Assembly: GCF_902726655.1 (NCBI RefSeq)
Contig: NZ_CACVAN010000001.1
Location: forward strand, 372,001-436,000
Length of the DNA: 64,000 bases
Direction: 5' to 3'
Source: Virgibacillus ihumii
GTDB lineage: Bacteria; Bacillota; Bacilli; Bacillales; Amphibacillaceae
Positions 33,480-43,032 of the stretch are shown piece by piece. The notes under the pieces are model-generated. The model was not told the DNA's origin. It saw only the letters and a program-made list of their open reading frames with translations, and searched no databases. The position numbers were made by a program, and so were the translations under genes. Each line of letters begins with the position of its first letter. Position 1 is the first letter of the stretch.

Positions 33480-34193
33480 CAGTGTATCAAACTGAATTTT
33501 ATTAATTGGCATGTTGCTTTTTTGCCAATTCGCAATATTAGAAGTTGTCACTTTTGGTAAGTCCGGTTTAAATACTTCAATGGTATTATTGTCGACCCAA
33601 AAGGATGAAATTAACGGCCATCTGAAATCAAGCAGCTTTTCTTCGGCGGCGACATTTTTAAGCTTAAGCGGTTTCCAATTGTCCAGATCAATAACTACAA
33701 TATCGGAAAGTGGTACAGGAAACGATAGCTTGCGGTTGAAATGCAACATTATTTTACTGTTATCCGGTGATAATTGTACTTGCTCAGATTGTGCCATATC
33801 TGCAACGAGAAATGCCTGGTTTTTTTGTGACTGATCCAACAAAAGATAAGAGCACAGTTTATTGTGACAAGAAAATTCCAGCAGATACACGCTTTTGCTG
33901 TCGACATTGATTCGAGTTAAATCCATCTTCGCAATTGCTTTGTCTTTGTTGGCTGCGGTTTGTAAAAACACATTCAGAATGGGTACCATTTCCAAATTAA
34001 TCATAACCTGTTCATCAGGAAGAGCAAATTCAATAAATTTGTCTGTTTCTTTTTTATTACTATTTTGCTGTTCCACAATTTCAGGGTCTGTGGCAGCATC
34101 TTCAGATGTGGATTCTTTTTTGACAATGACTGACTCTTCACTGCAGGCGGTCAGCAGGAGGAGTATGGCAATACATAATAGTTTTTTTATCAT
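33471..34193 (-). CDS. Predicted lipoprotein (240 aa), unknown
   Basis: Start at ATG 34193 (TGGAGAA upstream), giving a clear lipoprotein signal (CIAILLLLTACSEES, Cys at residue 16); an in-frame ATG at 34247 lacks that layout. After a Lys/Glu/Ser linker (about 20-50) the domain has repeated strand-like segments, such as QVQLSPDNSKIMLHFNRKL and DIVVIDLDNWKPLKL, reminiscent of a beta-propeller fragment. No family recognised. Its stop codon is inside the shared terminator at 33437. Confidence 0.7.
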   Translation of the reverse strand: MIKKLLCIAILLLLTACSEESVIVKKESTSEDAATDPEIVEQQNSNKKETDKFIEFALPDEQVMINLEMVPILNVFLQTAANKDKAIAKMDLTRINVDSKSVYLLEFSCHNKLCSYLLLDQSQKNQAFLVADMAQSEQVQLSPDNSKIMLHFNRKLSFPVPLSDIVVIDLDNWKPLKLKNVAAEEKLLDFRWPLISSFWVDNNTIEVFKPDLPKVTTSNIANWQKSNMPINKIQFDTLKK

Positions 34194-34355
34194 ATGCAAT
34201 TCTCCATTTTTTCTGATTATATTCATTATACTAAAAATGGAGCACAAAGTAACCCTTCTTATAAAACAAACGCCACCCCCAATTAGACGTTAAAACTATA
34301 TACTTTGTCTTAAGAATATTGTTTTGCTGATAGGAATAGAGGGTGACGTTTAATT

Positions 34356-34538
34356 TCACAGGTTCCGATGACTGTTGTGATCTTCTGTTTCGCCGTGTGA
34401 CAAGTAATCCTCATTTAATTCTTCTTTCTCCTCTGTTGAAACAGATGCGTTCTTGTTCGGATTTTGTCCGCGTGATTTTAGAAAAAACAACACGGCAATA
34501 ATGATGGCAATTATAATAACAGCATAAATCCATGTCAT
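34356..34538 (-). CDS. Small single-helix membrane protein (60 aa)
   Basis: ATG 34538 with GGAGGAGAG upstream. One N-terminal membrane helix (WIYAVIIIAIIIAVLFFL), then a charged, Asn/Glu/His-rich tail with EKEELNEDYLSHGETEDH. No family recognised. It stands alone, divergent from moeA, with about 160 nt between them. Confidence 0.65.
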   Translation of the reverse strand: MTWIYAVIIIAIIIAVLFFLKSRGQNPNKNASVSTEEKEELNEDYLSHGETEDHNSHRNL

Positions 34539-34701
34539 ATGGATCTCTCCTCCAGTAATTTTAGTATTATATATCCTTTCTGGTTAGCGGTGAAACATTC
34601 ACAAATTATTCAGAGACAGGATTATCTATTTTCAGTCTTTTTTGTTACAATTTAGGTAGAAACGTTCATACGTTAACATTCAAGGGGAAGGTTGGATCAG
34701 T

Positions 34702-35985
34702 TTGGTGGAGATGAGAAAGCCAATTCAGGTAAGTGAAGCAATCGAACGTGTTCTAAGGTTCCAGCATCAAGGAGCAATTGAATACATTCCTATAAATGAT
34801 TGTGATAACAGAAGACTTGGCGAGGATATCATAGCTGAAGAACCTGTACCTTCATTTGATAAATCACCATATGATGGGTTTGCCTTCAACTCTGCAGATA
34901 CGATCGGTGCCGGGCGTAACAATCCGGTTCAGTTTGAAGTTGTCGAGCATATCGGGGCCGGACAAGTTCCGGTTGTTAAACTGGAAAAAGGACAGGCAAC
35001 CCGGATAATGACCGGGGCTAAAATTCCGGAAGGTGCAGATTGTGTGGCGATGTTTGAAATATGCCAGGCATATGAAGAAAACAATCAACGTTTTATGACA
35101 ATTAAGCGTCAAATGAAAGCAGCCCAAAATATAATTGAAAAAGGTTCAGAGGTAGCCAGGGGAACGAAGCTTGTAGACAAAGGCAAGCTGGTTAATCCTG
35201 GTGTAAAGGCGTTACTTGCAACATTCGGTCACAGTGAGGTTTGTGTTGCAAAGCGTCCGGTTGTTGGCGTGATTGCAACAGGAACTGAATTGCTTGATGT
35301 CAATGAAGAATTGCAGCCAGGAAAAATCCGAAATTCGAATGCTTATATGATTGAGTCCCAAATTATCCGTGCCGGAGCGGAATGCAAGTATTACGGGAAA
35401 TTAGCGGACGAACTTGAACCTAGTTACGAACTGATCCGGAATGCTCTGAAGGAAGTGGACATGCTTATTACAACCGGCGGGGTATCGGTTGGGGACTTTG
35501 ATTTAATGCCGGCTATTTATGAAAAACTGGGGGCAGACGTGTTGTTTAATAAAGTGGCAATGCGTCCGGGAAGTGTAACGACTGTTGCAAACTGTGATGG
35601 CAAAATGATGTTCGGGTTATCCGGTAATCCTTCCGCATGTTATGTTGGGTTTGAATTGTTTACACGGCCGGTTATTCAACAGTATTTGTTTAATTGGCGG
35701 CCTTTTCTGAAAAGGATTGACGCTGTACTTGGTATGGATTTTCCGAAACCCAATCCCTTTACAAGATTTGTGCGCTGCTACCTTACATATAATAATGCAC
35801 AAATTCAAGCACAGCCTGCAGGAATGGATAAATCGAATGTTGTCACTTCATTGGCGCATTCAACTTGTCTGATGCTCCTGCCAGGAGGGACACGCGGTTT
35901 TACAAAAGGTGATGAAGTGGAAGTATTACTGCTTGAAGACCATGACGGACAACGGGAATTTCAGCACGTACAAAGGAGAGATTAA
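34702..35985 (+). CDS. moeA: Molybdopterin molybdenumtransferase
   Basis: 427 residues if read from TTG 34702, which stands about 10 nt after AAGGGGAAGG; ATG 34711 is the alternative. MoeA inserts molybdate into adenylylated molybdopterin. Domains: the N-terminal linker with [13 protein letters not shown] near 55, ARIMTGA-like [16 protein letters not shown] near 105, the MoCF-binding domain with [14 protein letters not shown] near 195 and [14 protein letters not shown] near 260, and [16 protein letters not shown] near 315. The C-terminal beta domain is complete. moaA starts one base after its stop. These genes serve molybdoenzymes such as the formate dehydrogenase at 19887. Confidence 0.92.
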   Translation: MVEMRKPIQVSEAIERVLRFQHQGAIEYIPINDCDNRRLGEDIIAEEPVPSFDKSPYDGFAFNSADTIGAGRNNPVQFEVVEHIGAGQVPVVKLEKGQATRIMTGAKIPEGADCVAMFEICQAYEENNQRFMTIKRQMKAAQNIIEKGSEVARGTKLVDKGKLVNPGVKALLATFGHSEVCVAKRPVVGVIATGTELLDVNEELQPGKIRNSNAYMIESQIIRAGAECKYYGKLADELEPSYELIRNALKEVDMLITTGGVSVGDFDLMPAIYEKLGADVLFNKVAMRPGSVTTVANCDGKMMFGLSGNPSACYVGFELFTRPVIQQYLFNWRPFLKRIDAVLGMDFPKPNPFTRFVRCYLTYNNAQIQAQPAGMDKSNVVTSLAHSTCLMLLPGGTRGFTKGDEVEVLLLEDHDGQREFQHVQRRD

Positions 35986-35986
35986 A

Positions 35987-37006
35987 GTGCAACAAAATAG
36001 TCCAGTTAAGGATCAGTTCGGCAGGGTGTTGAAGGATCTTCGTATATCTGTGATTGATAAATGCAATTTACGGTGCACGTATTGTATGCCGAAAGAAATA
36101 TTTGGAGAAGACTATGTGTTTCTGCCGGAAGATGAATTGCTGCGCTTCGAAGAAATTACACGACTGGCCCGATCATTTGCGGCACTCGGTGTGGAAAAAA
36201 TCCGGATCACCGGGGGGGAACCATTGATGCGCAGGGATCTGGATAAACTTATTGGTGAGCTTGTAAAGATTCCCGGCATCAAGGATATTGCACTGACAAC
36301 GAACGGTATTCTTTTGCCAAAAAAGGCAAAGAGGCTGAAGGATGCAGGGTTGAAACGTGTAAACATCAGTCTGGACGCGATTGAGGATGACGTGTTTAAA
36401 CAAATAAATGGTAAAGGTGTTGTCACCCTTCCGGTATTAAAAGGTATTCAAGCTGCGCAGGATGCTGGATTGCAGGTAAAAATCAATATGGTTGTCAAAA
36501 AAGGAATGAACGAAAGCCAGATCCTGCCAATGGCCCGGCATTTTAAAGGAACCGATGTTATTTTACGATACATTGAATTCATGGATGTCGGTAATCACAA
36601 TGGATGGGATTTGAACAATGTGATTTCCAAACAGCAAATTGTTGACAGGATAAACGCAGAAATGCCAATTGAACCTGCTGAGGAAAATTACTATGGAGAA
36701 GTTGCTTCCCGTTTCCGGTACAAAGATGGCGGGGGAGAGATAGGAGTGATTTCCTCGGTAACTGACTCTTTCTGCGGAACATGCACCCGTATTCGTCTAT
36801 CAGCGGATGGTAAGCTTTATACATGTCTATTTGCTTCAGACGGATTTGATATTCGCGGGAAAATGCGCAACCCACTTAACGATGAACAACTCACAGATAT
36901 GCTGGCCAAATTATGGGGCGGACGAACGGACCGATATTCAGATGAACGTTCTGAAGAAAAAAACAAAAATCGCCGAAAGATTGAAATGTCTTATATAGGC
37001 GGCTAG
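35987..37006 (+). CDS. moaA: GTP 3',8-cyclase, radical SAM
   Basis: 339 residues from GTG 35987, with AAAGGAGAG just upstream; the longer frame from 35909 would overlap moeA. First step of molybdenum-cofactor synthesis: converts GTP to 3',8-cyclo-GTP. The radical SAM cluster motif CNLRCTYC is near residue 25 and [12 protein letters not shown] near 75. The second cluster region is [20 protein letters not shown] near 260. It ends in Gly-Gly, the double-glycine tail required for catalysis in MoaA. The moaB/C/D/E, mobA and moeB genes are not in this window. Confidence 0.95.
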   Translation: MQQNSPVKDQFGRVLKDLRISVIDKCNLRCTYCMPKEIFGEDYVFLPEDELLRFEEITRLARSFAALGVEKIRITGGEPLMRRDLDKLIGELVKIPGIKDIALTTNGILLPKKAKRLKDAGLKRVNISLDAIEDDVFKQINGKGVVTLPVLKGIQAAQDAGLQVKINMVVKKGMNESQILPMARHFKGTDVILRYIEFMDVGNHNGWDLNNVISKQQIVDRINAEMPIEPAEENYYGEVASRFRYKDGGGEIGVISSVTDSFCGTCTRIRLSADGKLYTCLFASDGFDIRGKMRNPLNDEQLTDMLAKLWGGRTDRYSDERSEEKNKNRRKIEMSYIGG

Positions 37007-37020
37007 AAGGAGGCAGTCGG

Positions 37021-37440
37021 ATGAAAACCTTCAAGCTCTATTCGTTGGATATACTGCAAAGTGAAGATAAAGACATTTCCCAATATGGTATCGAACTGAA
37101 GGATGGACTGATCATCAATCGCGAGGATGATCTTAACCAATGGGTGATTGAGGCATATGTCAAGCATGATTATCTGGACTTTTTTAAAAAACTGCAGCAG
37201 GATCGGGAGGAAGTCATGCTGCAGGTAAAGATCACGAAGCCGACGAATCAGCCAGCAACATTTATCACCTCCATTATTGGTGTCAATGAGATTGGTCCGA
37301 ATATCAATATTCTTTTTAAAGGCACAATGGTTGATCAGCAAAAAGATAAAGTATGGGCTATGCTTAAATCGTTGATCGAACAGGGGTATCAGGGAGAAGA
37401 CTTGCTGGATAAGTTTAAAGAGCTGCTGAAAAATGAATAA
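37021..37440 (+). CDS. ywpF: YwpF-like protein
   Basis: 139 residues, ATG with AGAAGGAGG upstream, 14 nt after moaA. The sequence (KTFKLYSLDILQSED at the start, ELKDGLIINREDDLNQWVIE, FITSIIGVNEIGPNINILFK) fits the YwpF family of small soluble Bacillales proteins, whose function is unknown. It is probably co-transcribed with moeA-moaA and ended by the terminator at 37449. A link to molybdenum is by position only. Confidence 0.7.
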   Translation: MKTFKLYSLDILQSEDKDISQYGIELKDGLIINREDDLNQWVIEAYVKHDYLDFFKKLQQDREEVMLQVKITKPTNQPATFITSIIGVNEIGPNINILFKGTMVDQQKDKVWAMLKSLIEQGYQGEDLLDKFKELLKNE

Positions 37441-37448
37441 ATGGTACT

Positions 37449-37486
37449 AAAGCCATTGAGAATCCATGTTTTCAATGGCTTTCTCA
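37449..37486 (+). terminator. Terminator of the moeA-moaA-ywpF operon
   Basis: Perfect stem AAAGCCATTGA/TCAATGGCTTT (37449-37459, 37472-37482) with a weak T tail. Confidence 0.78.
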
Positions 37487-37488
37487 TG

Positions 37489-37517
37489 TTGACAAAGACG
37501 TATTTCCGTGCTAAATT
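37489..37517 (+). promoter_or_regulatory. Sigma-A-type promoter of the K+ channel gene
   Basis: TTGACA (37489-37494), 17-nt spacer, TAAATT (37512-37517), about 90 nt before the ATG at 37608. Confidence 0.55.
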
Positions 37518-37607
37518 GACGTGAATCTGCCAAAAAATAAGGCATTTCTTCAATCTGACTGCTATAATGATAATACGTTTTTAGTAAGGTTGCTGAGGGG
37601 TATTGCT

Positions 37608-38972
37608 ATGTATTTTTCCAAGTCAATTTTTCACTGGGTCCATAAATTATCACCGGTCCAGTTGATTTTTCTGTTTTATTTTATTGCAGTGATCATATCC
37701 AGTTTATTATTGGCGTTACCTTTTGCACATCAGGACGGTGTGGATATTCCACTGATTGATGTGCTGTTTACTGCGGTTAGTGCCATCAGTGTTACGGGAC
37801 TCAGTTCCATTTCAATTGCGGACACATTTAGCACAACTGGTATTGTATTTTTGGCAGTTATTCTCCAACTGGGTGGGGTTGGGGTAATGGCAATAGGTAC
37901 GTCGATTTGGCTGCTGATCGGCAAGAAAATCGGACTTCGTGAACGGCGTTTGATTCAGACTGATCAGAATCAGACATCGTTTGAGGGAATGGTTCGTCTG
38001 ATCAAGCAAATTTTGCTGGTAATTCTGACGATAGAATTTATTGGTTTTCTCATACTTGGAACACATTTTCTTCAGTATTATCCAACGGCAAAGGAAGCGT
38101 ATTTCCACGGTTTTTTTGCCGCTATCAGTGCAACAACAAATGGTGGATTTGATATTACCGGACAATCACTTATTCCATATAAGCATGATTATTTTGTTCA
38201 GTTTATCCATATGCTGCTTATTATTTTCGGGGCAATTGGCTATCCCGTGCTGATTGAAGTGAAAGGATTCCTGTTTGCCAAACAGGAAGAACGGAAACAT
38301 TTTCGGTTTACACTGTTTACTAAAGTAACCACATTAACGTTTTTTCTATTGATTGCTATTGGAACCGTCTTGATTATGCTAATGGATATTAATAAGTTTT
38401 TTGCGGATAAATCTTGGCATGAAATTTTGTTTTATTCGTTGTTTCAATCTGTTACAACAAGAAGTGGAGGATTGGCCACGATGGATGTTGGTGAACTTTC
38501 CGTATCCAACCAGTTTTTCATGTCTTTGCTTATGTTTATCGGGGCATCACCGAGCAGTGCCGGCGGGGGTATCAGGACCACGACTTTTGCATTGGTTATT
38601 ATTTTTATTATTACATTTGCAAGGGGCGGACGGGCTATTCGTATTTTTGGACGGGAAGTACATAATGAAGATTTATTAAAGGCAGTGACCGTTGCTTTTA
38701 TGGCTGGAATTATTCTGATTTGTGCAGTACTGCTGATGTTGGTGATAGAGCCAAATTCGCTTATCGAAATTATGTTCGAAGCGACTTCAGCGTTTGGAAC
38801 AGTTGGTTTGTCGACTGGAATAACAGGTGATCTTTCATCACTGTCAAAAATAATCCTGATGGTTCTTATGTTTATCGGCAGGGTTGGCATCATAACGTTT
38901 CTGCTTATTTTCAACACGAATAAAAACAGCGGTAAGTATCATTACCCTAAGGAAAAAATTATTATTGGATAG
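37608..38972 (+). CDS. ktrD: Ktr-type potassium uptake channel (KtrD/KtrB family)
   Basis: 454 residues from ATG 37608 (GAGGGG upstream); the frame is open to GTG 37521 but homologues begin near HKLSPVQLIFLFYF. Four M1-P-M2 repeats with filter loops are visible: ISVTGLSS near 60, ATTNGGFDIT near 180, TTRSGGLATMD near 285 and SAFGTVGLSTG near 400. It forms a dimeric Na+-coupled K+ channel gated by a cytosolic KtrA/C ring. The KtrC candidate is encoded at 60439, 21 kb away. Monocistronic. Confidence 0.9.
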   Translation: MYFSKSIFHWVHKLSPVQLIFLFYFIAVIISSLLLALPFAHQDGVDIPLIDVLFTAVSAISVTGLSSISIADTFSTTGIVFLAVILQLGGVGVMAIGTSIWLLIGKKIGLRERRLIQTDQNQTSFEGMVRLIKQILLVILTIEFIGFLILGTHFLQYYPTAKEAYFHGFFAAISATTNGGFDITGQSLIPYKHDYFVQFIHMLLIIFGAIGYPVLIEVKGFLFAKQEERKHFRFTLFTKVTTLTFFLLIAIGTVLIMLMDINKFFADKSWHEILFYSLFQSVTTRSGGLATMDVGELSVSNQFFMSLLMFIGASPSSAGGGIRTTTFALVIIFIITFARGGRAIRIFGREVHNEDLLKAVTVAFMAGIILICAVLLMLVIEPNSLIEIMFEATSAFGTVGLSTGITGDLSSLSKIILMVLMFIGRVGIITFLLIFNTNKNSGKYHYPKEKIIIG

Positions 38973-38992
38973 TTGGAAAATACGGCAAAAAG

Positions 38993-39017
38993 CTTGTGCG
39001 AGTTGCACAAGTTTTTT
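38993..39017 (+). terminator. Terminator after ktrD
   Basis: CTTGTGC/GCACAAG stem (38993-38999, 39005-39011) followed by TTTTTT. Confidence 0.88.
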
Positions 39018-39056
39018 GCTGTTCATGTTTAGATTTCAGTACCGACACAAAACCGA

Positions 39057-39478
39057 TAAACTGCGACATAGAATTATTTAGTAAAGCTTCCTGACCAACG
39101 CAGCTGGAATATACTCGCTTTCCGCGGGCAAGTGCTGAGCCCTCCTCAGTTCGTACCTCGCCTGCGGGGTCTCACCTAACTTGTACTTCCCGCAGGAGTC
39201 TCGCATATTCCAGCTGCTTAGTAAGTGGTTTCAAAATTAAGCACGGCGGTGGATAACATAATCAGAACTAGCGGAGGAAATACATGCCCCTTCACAAGGG
39301 GTATGCCGACGTTGGCCGCAAAGGCCGGTTCTAGTCGGCCTTCCTTTTTACGGGAGCTGAGGCCTAGGTGAGACTCGTAGTGCGTTAGCACGAAGAGGCT
39401 CAGCAGCCGCCCCCCGGAAAGCGTAGTGTATTTCCGGAGCGGTGTCATAGCACTCTTTTTTCAGTATGTCGCAGTTTA
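39057..39478. repeat. MITE-like element, copy 2 (422 bp, 14-bp perfect terminal inverted repeats)
   Basis: Begins TAAACTGCGACATA and ends with its exact reverse complement TATGTCGCAGTTTA. The left palindrome (about 39099-39218) has arms AGCTGGAATATA and ATATTCCAGCTGC; the right (about 39270-39445) has arms AGCGGAGGAAATACA and TGTATTTCCGGAGCG. Extra stems lie inside the right half (CCCCTTCACAAGGGG, GGCCGCAAAGGCC). The ends and layout match copy 1 at 1915 although the inner bases differ widely. It fills the gene-free stretch between ktrD and the protease. A 76-codon frame inside it has no ribosome site and is not called. Confidence 0.82.
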
Positions 39479-39554
39479 CTTCAATTACGAGGTAAAAAAC
39501 AATAAGTGCATACTTTAGAAAAATCTGGCACTTAACTTTAAGATCAGGCAATTT

Positions 39555-40694
39555 CTAATCAGAAGACTTGGATATGTTCAGCAGTTTCAGTTGGTTATTT
39601 TCACTGCCAACTGTCAGAACGTATTTGTATTGTTTTTCTTTAGCTTTGTTCTTATCAGCAGGCATTGTTTTTACCGTTACATCAGCAGTTATTTTCACCT
39701 TGTTTTCTTCGATAACTTTGCTGGAAAGATCGGAATATTTCAAGTCGACAATATGAATGTATTTATTCCGAAAATCCGAATATGATGACGAGGACAGCAT
39801 TTTACTTCCTAGCAGGCTGTATGCAGTAACATAGTCACGTATAGTGATGCTTTCAAAGAAATAATCAGCTAGATACTCAGCATTTTTCTTTAAATCTGAT
39901 GGTGCTGAATTGGAAATAATATCATCTGCGTTTGCAAAGTCAAGATTACTATTAATGGCTTTTTGCGACCACTTTGTTACTTTATCCATCACCTGGTTTA
40001 TTGGGATACTAAACCCTATTGTCCCATCTTCGGTACCGACGGAGTTAATACCTATGACTTTTCCAGTTTCACGATTAATTAACGGACCACCACTATTTCC
40101 GTGGGTGATTTGGGCAGAAATTTGATACACATTATTATAAGCAAAACCGTCTACTGCAAAATTTCTGGCCATCCCGGAAATGATACCCAGTGTTACTGTA
40201 TTCTGAAAACCGTGAGGACTCCCTAAAGCAATTACCTCATCCCCAATATCGACATTGGAATTTTCCGCAATTGACAGAGGATTTTGTCCGGCCAGCTGCG
40301 GTACACGTACTACGGCGACATCGAGTTCCTTTCCAACACCAATAACTGCGGCTGGATAGGTGTGGGCGTTGGCAGTTTTGACGTATACTGCGTCCGCATC
40401 ATTGACGACGTGTGCATTTGTGATAATATCACCTTTATTATTGTATAGGAAACCGGATCCTGTAATAGTTGATTTTTCATTTTGCCCTTCGATTTGAACT
40501 ACACTTTTTTCTGTTTCATGTATGATGGATTTCAAATCCAGGCTTTTTCTGTCCGATTCGACCTTGTTTATCACCGGATTGTTTACCGCTATAGTATTTC
40601 CATTCCATTGCTGGCTGATGGAGTAGAGAATCACGATTCCAATTACAACAAGCAGAACGGATACAGCGACAGGTAATTTCAGTTTTCTGTTCAT
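39555..40694 (-). CDS. Membrane-anchored trypsin-like serine protease (HtrA-like, no PDZ)
   Basis: 379 residues, ATG with GGGGTGA upstream. A signal-anchor helix at about 8-27 is followed by a linker and the S1C protease domain (about 65-250). The catalytic triad is His in ITNAHVV, Asp in ELDVAVVRVP and Ser in ITHGNSGGPLI. Instead of a PDZ domain, a C-terminal segment (about 270-379, from DYFFESITIRDYV) looks like an NTF2-like fold. The protease should face outside. It follows the zinc-ribbon membrane protein gene by 27 nt, so the two are an operon and likely work together, perhaps in envelope stress. Confidence 0.85.
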   Translation of the reverse strand: MNRKLKLPVAVSVLLVVIGIVILYSISQQWNGNTIAVNNPVINKVESDRKSLDLKSIIHETEKSVVQIEGQNEKSTITGSGFLYNNKGDIITNAHVVNDADAVYVKTANAHTYPAAVIGVGKELDVAVVRVPQLAGQNPLSIAENSNVDIGDEVIALGSPHGFQNTVTLGIISGMARNFAVDGFAYNNVYQISAQITHGNSGGPLINRETGKVIGINSVGTEDGTIGFSIPINQVMDKVTKWSQKAINSNLDFANADDIISNSAPSDLKKNAEYLADYFFESITIRDYVTAYSLLGSKMLSSSSYSDFRNKYIHIVDLKYSDLSSKVIEENKVKITADVTVKTMPADKNKAKEKQYKYVLTVGSENNQLKLLNISKSSD

Positions 40695-40721
40695 GTGTTC
40701 ACCCCGTTGAAACTTTCGGTA

Positions 40722-41882
40722 TTAATCAGTGTACCAATTAATTTGATCAACTTGGACTTTTATTTCTCTGTCCTTTTGGTCGATGTCGTAATGTGTAAAT
40801 TCAAATTTACCCGTTTCATCCGGATAAAGCGTGTCTGGATAAACATATACTTCATTTGATGAAAATGCATTTTCGTCTTTAGTCAAAAGCGAGTACTCTA
40901 CAAGGATCGTATTGATTGGAACAGTAGCATTGCTCTTTACCTTTCCTTTTACAATCAGGTTTCCTTGCTGATTGTTATCAAGAGATACTGAAACGAGTTC
41001 AACGGCTTTATTCTGATTGAATTTACGTTCCTTTTCCGCAGTGCTGATTGCCTGTTCAATACGTTGACGCTGGGTAGTTTCAAAAGCTATCTTTTCTTTA
41101 TCGATGGTTGTTTTAAGACTTTGCAGTTTTTCAGATTCCGGTGCATACTTTAATCCTTCTTCAACGATAATAGATGCATCCGAAAATTGTTTCGCATTTA
41201 ATTGTTTACTCGCTTTTGAATATGTATAGTCAATAATCTGGTTGCGGATTTTATTCGTAATTTTGTCGGCTTCTTCTGTCTTGATGGACTCGGCTTCCCA
41301 AACAAGTGTTTTTAGTTCACTGATGGACGGGTCATGACCAAGTTTATATTTCAGTTGTTCGATTTTTATAGCGTTTCGTTTGGCTGTGAGTGTATTAATT
41401 AATTCGGTAACCGCAGCACCTTCATAGTTCATAATGGAGTCTTCCGCATCATTAATGATGGACAGGGCCTGTTGAAATTCCTGTTGCTTCATCAGATTTT
41501 CCGCTTCCGCCAGATTCGATTTGATATCAATTCCTTTTTGAACATAACTTAAGGCTAAATCAGCCTGAGCAAAGTTTTTACTGTTCTTCAGGGATTCATT
41601 AAGCAGCTGCTTTGCTTTGTTAAAGTGGCCTTCCATGGCAACTTCTTCAGCTTTTTTATAAAGGTTTTTTGCGTCAGCAATCTGGTTTTGCATAAACACG
41701 TAATAACTTCCTGTTGATAATACAACTAAAACAACAATAGCAATGGGAATGTACCAGAATTTATTAAATTCCTTCTTGTTTTCGAGACGCATTAACATGT
41801 CTTCTGGCAGCTGTCGTCCGCATTTTATACAATATGATTCATCTTCTTTCACCCTCATGCCACAGTAAGGACAATGATGCAT
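40722..41882 (-). CDS. Zinc-ribbon, single-pass membrane protein with long coiled-coil/TPR-like region
   Basis: 386 residues from ATG 41882; the frame is open to 41972 but the zinc ribbon marks the natural start (MHHCPYCGMRV ... CIKCG, residues 4-25). One membrane helix (WYIPIAIVVLVVLSTGSYYV) at about 45-65 follows. The extracellular part has a helical repeat region (about 75-300, with KKAEEVAMEGHFNKAKQLLN and similar) and ends in a beta-domain (about 310-386) with NLIVKGKVKSNATVPINTIL. The layout resembles TcaA/YvbJ-type zinc-ribbon membrane proteins. First gene of the operon with the protease at 39555. Confidence 0.8.
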   Translation of the reverse strand: MHHCPYCGMRVKEDESYCIKCGRQLPEDMLMRLENKKEFNKFWYIPIAIVVLVVLSTGSYYVFMQNQIADAKNLYKKAEEVAMEGHFNKAKQLLNESLKNSKNFAQADLALSYVQKGIDIKSNLAEAENLMKQQEFQQALSIINDAEDSIMNYEGAAVTELINTLTAKRNAIKIEQLKYKLGHDPSISELKTLVWEAESIKTEEADKITNKIRNQIIDYTYSKASKQLNAKQFSDASIIVEEGLKYAPESEKLQSLKTTIDKEKIAFETTQRQRIEQAISTAEKERKFNQNKAVELVSVSLDNNQQGNLIVKGKVKSNATVPINTILVEYSLLTKDENAFSSNEVYVYPDTLYPDETGKFEFTHYDIDQKDREIKVQVDQINWYTD

Positions 41883-42182
41883 GGTAAAACCTACTTTCAA
41901 GTATATTGCGTGCATTTGTACAAAAATGGATTGTATTACAGAATGTAAACCGGCAGTGTACCGAACTATCAACCTTTACTAAGCATATAATTTTCAATAG
42001 TAAAGACCGGAGATAATTCTTGATAAGTCTACGAATTATACATCGTTAACCGGATATTGTGTCTTTGTTTAATTTTATCATATTTTTACTTTATTTAGGA
42101 TGGCGAAATTGGTATGATAAGATAGAGAATGGAAATGATACGATCATACTTACATAATTGTCAATGTGAAGGGGGTTTACCC
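41883..42182. other. 300-nt gene-free divergent region
   Basis: AT-rich spacer between the reverse-strand zinc-ribbon gene and the forward 25-codon frame. It must hold promoters for both. Near 42113 there is TATGATAAGATAG, a possible extended -10 for the forward direction. I see no RNA gene or strong stem-loop. Confidence 0.5.
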
Positions 42183-42260
42183 ATGGAAGTATTGTTAGGC
42201 ATTGTTTGCTTTGGATTATTGGCTCTTAATATTGGATATTGCGTATTTGATAATGAATAA
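42183..42260 (+). CDS. Predicted 25-residue hydrophobic peptide
   Basis: ATG 42183 stands 6 nt after GAAGGGGG. The peptide is a single hydrophobic stretch with an acidic end (MEVLLGIVCFGLLALNIGYC then VFDNE). It has its own 300-nt upstream space and no other gene in its transcript, and is convergent with the signal peptidase. No family recognised. It resembles regulatory small membrane peptides in size only. Confidence 0.5.
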   Translation: MEVLLGIVCFGLLALNIGYCVFDNE

Positions 42261-42269
42261 GGTGAGATA

Positions 42270-42300
42270 AAAAGGGTCAGACATATAAATCTGTCTGACC
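42270..42300 (-). terminator. Terminator of signal peptidase I (reverse strand)
   Basis: Perfect GGTCAGACA/TGTCTGACC stem (42275-42283, 42292-42300); a T-run follows on the reverse strand. Confidence 0.85.
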
Positions 42301-42307
42301 TGATACC

Positions 42308-42838
42308 TTATTTTATTGTCGCCCATTCGTCTACAGGGAAGACAATAAATTCTGTTCTGCCAATAATATTTTCTTCTTTGATAAAGTCTAATCCATTTCT
42401 GCTGTCTAGACTCACTTCACGATTATCGCCCATCACAAAATAACTGTTCTCCGGTACTTTAATCGGACCGAAATTCCCAGTATGGTTCTGAGCCTCTTCA
42501 GAAATAAAATTCTGCTTGTATTTTTCACCGTTAATGTATAATTCATGATTTCTAAATTTTATTGTTTCCCCTGGCAGCGCAATGACCCGCTTCACATAAT
42601 TTTTAATCGGCCTGTCAATAATGACGATATCCCCACGTTCAGGTTCGCCGGTCAAATATACAAATTTATTAAACAGGATAGTTTCTCCGCTTTCCAAGGT
42701 AGGTTCCATGCTTTCACCCTCGACAATGGATGTTGCAAATACAAATGATCGAAGGAGAAAAGCGAGGATGATGGCAATTAATATTGCTTTTAGCCATTCT
42801 ATCCATTGGTTCTTCCGCTTTGCAGTCTCTTCAGCCAA
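42308..42838 (-). CDS. sipT: Type I signal peptidase (SipT-like)
   Basis: 176 residues if started at TTG 42838, which has AAAGGATG 8 nt upstream; TTG 42856 or ATG 42847 would place the ribosome site too close. It removes signal peptides from secreted proteins at the outer face of the membrane. One N-terminal helix (LKAILIAIILAFLLRSFVF) precedes catalytic Ser in VEGESMEPTL and Lys in NYVKRVIALPGE. The later boxes GDNREVSLDSRNGL and IIGRTEFIVFP complete the family. B. subtilis sipT lies near the ykn genes, consistent with the conserved neighbourhood. Confidence 0.93.
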   Translation of the reverse strand: MAEETAKRKNQWIEWLKAILIAIILAFLLRSFVFATSIVEGESMEPTLESGETILFNKFVYLTGEPERGDIVIIDRPIKNYVKRVIALPGETIKFRNHELYINGEKYKQNFISEEAQNHTGNFGPIKVPENSYFVMGDNREVSLDSRNGLDFIKEENIIGRTEFIVFPVDEWATIK

Positions 42839-43032
42839 AATTGTCATCCTTTCCAAAAACTAAAACATCTCTATTTCATATCATAACATATCCGTAAAAC
42901 ACCTCAGAAAAAATGATACCATGAATAAATGCATCTTAACTTTAGAATGCACAATATCTCTATACTTGTCTTTAATTAATCAATTGTGCTACAGTTAAAT
43001 AAGTTTACTAAAGGAGGATTCAACTTACAAAA

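Noticed and set aside
39218..39448. 76-codon reverse frame in the MITE-like element
   Set aside because: It follows palindromic repeat sequence, has no ribosome site and no counterpart in copy 1.
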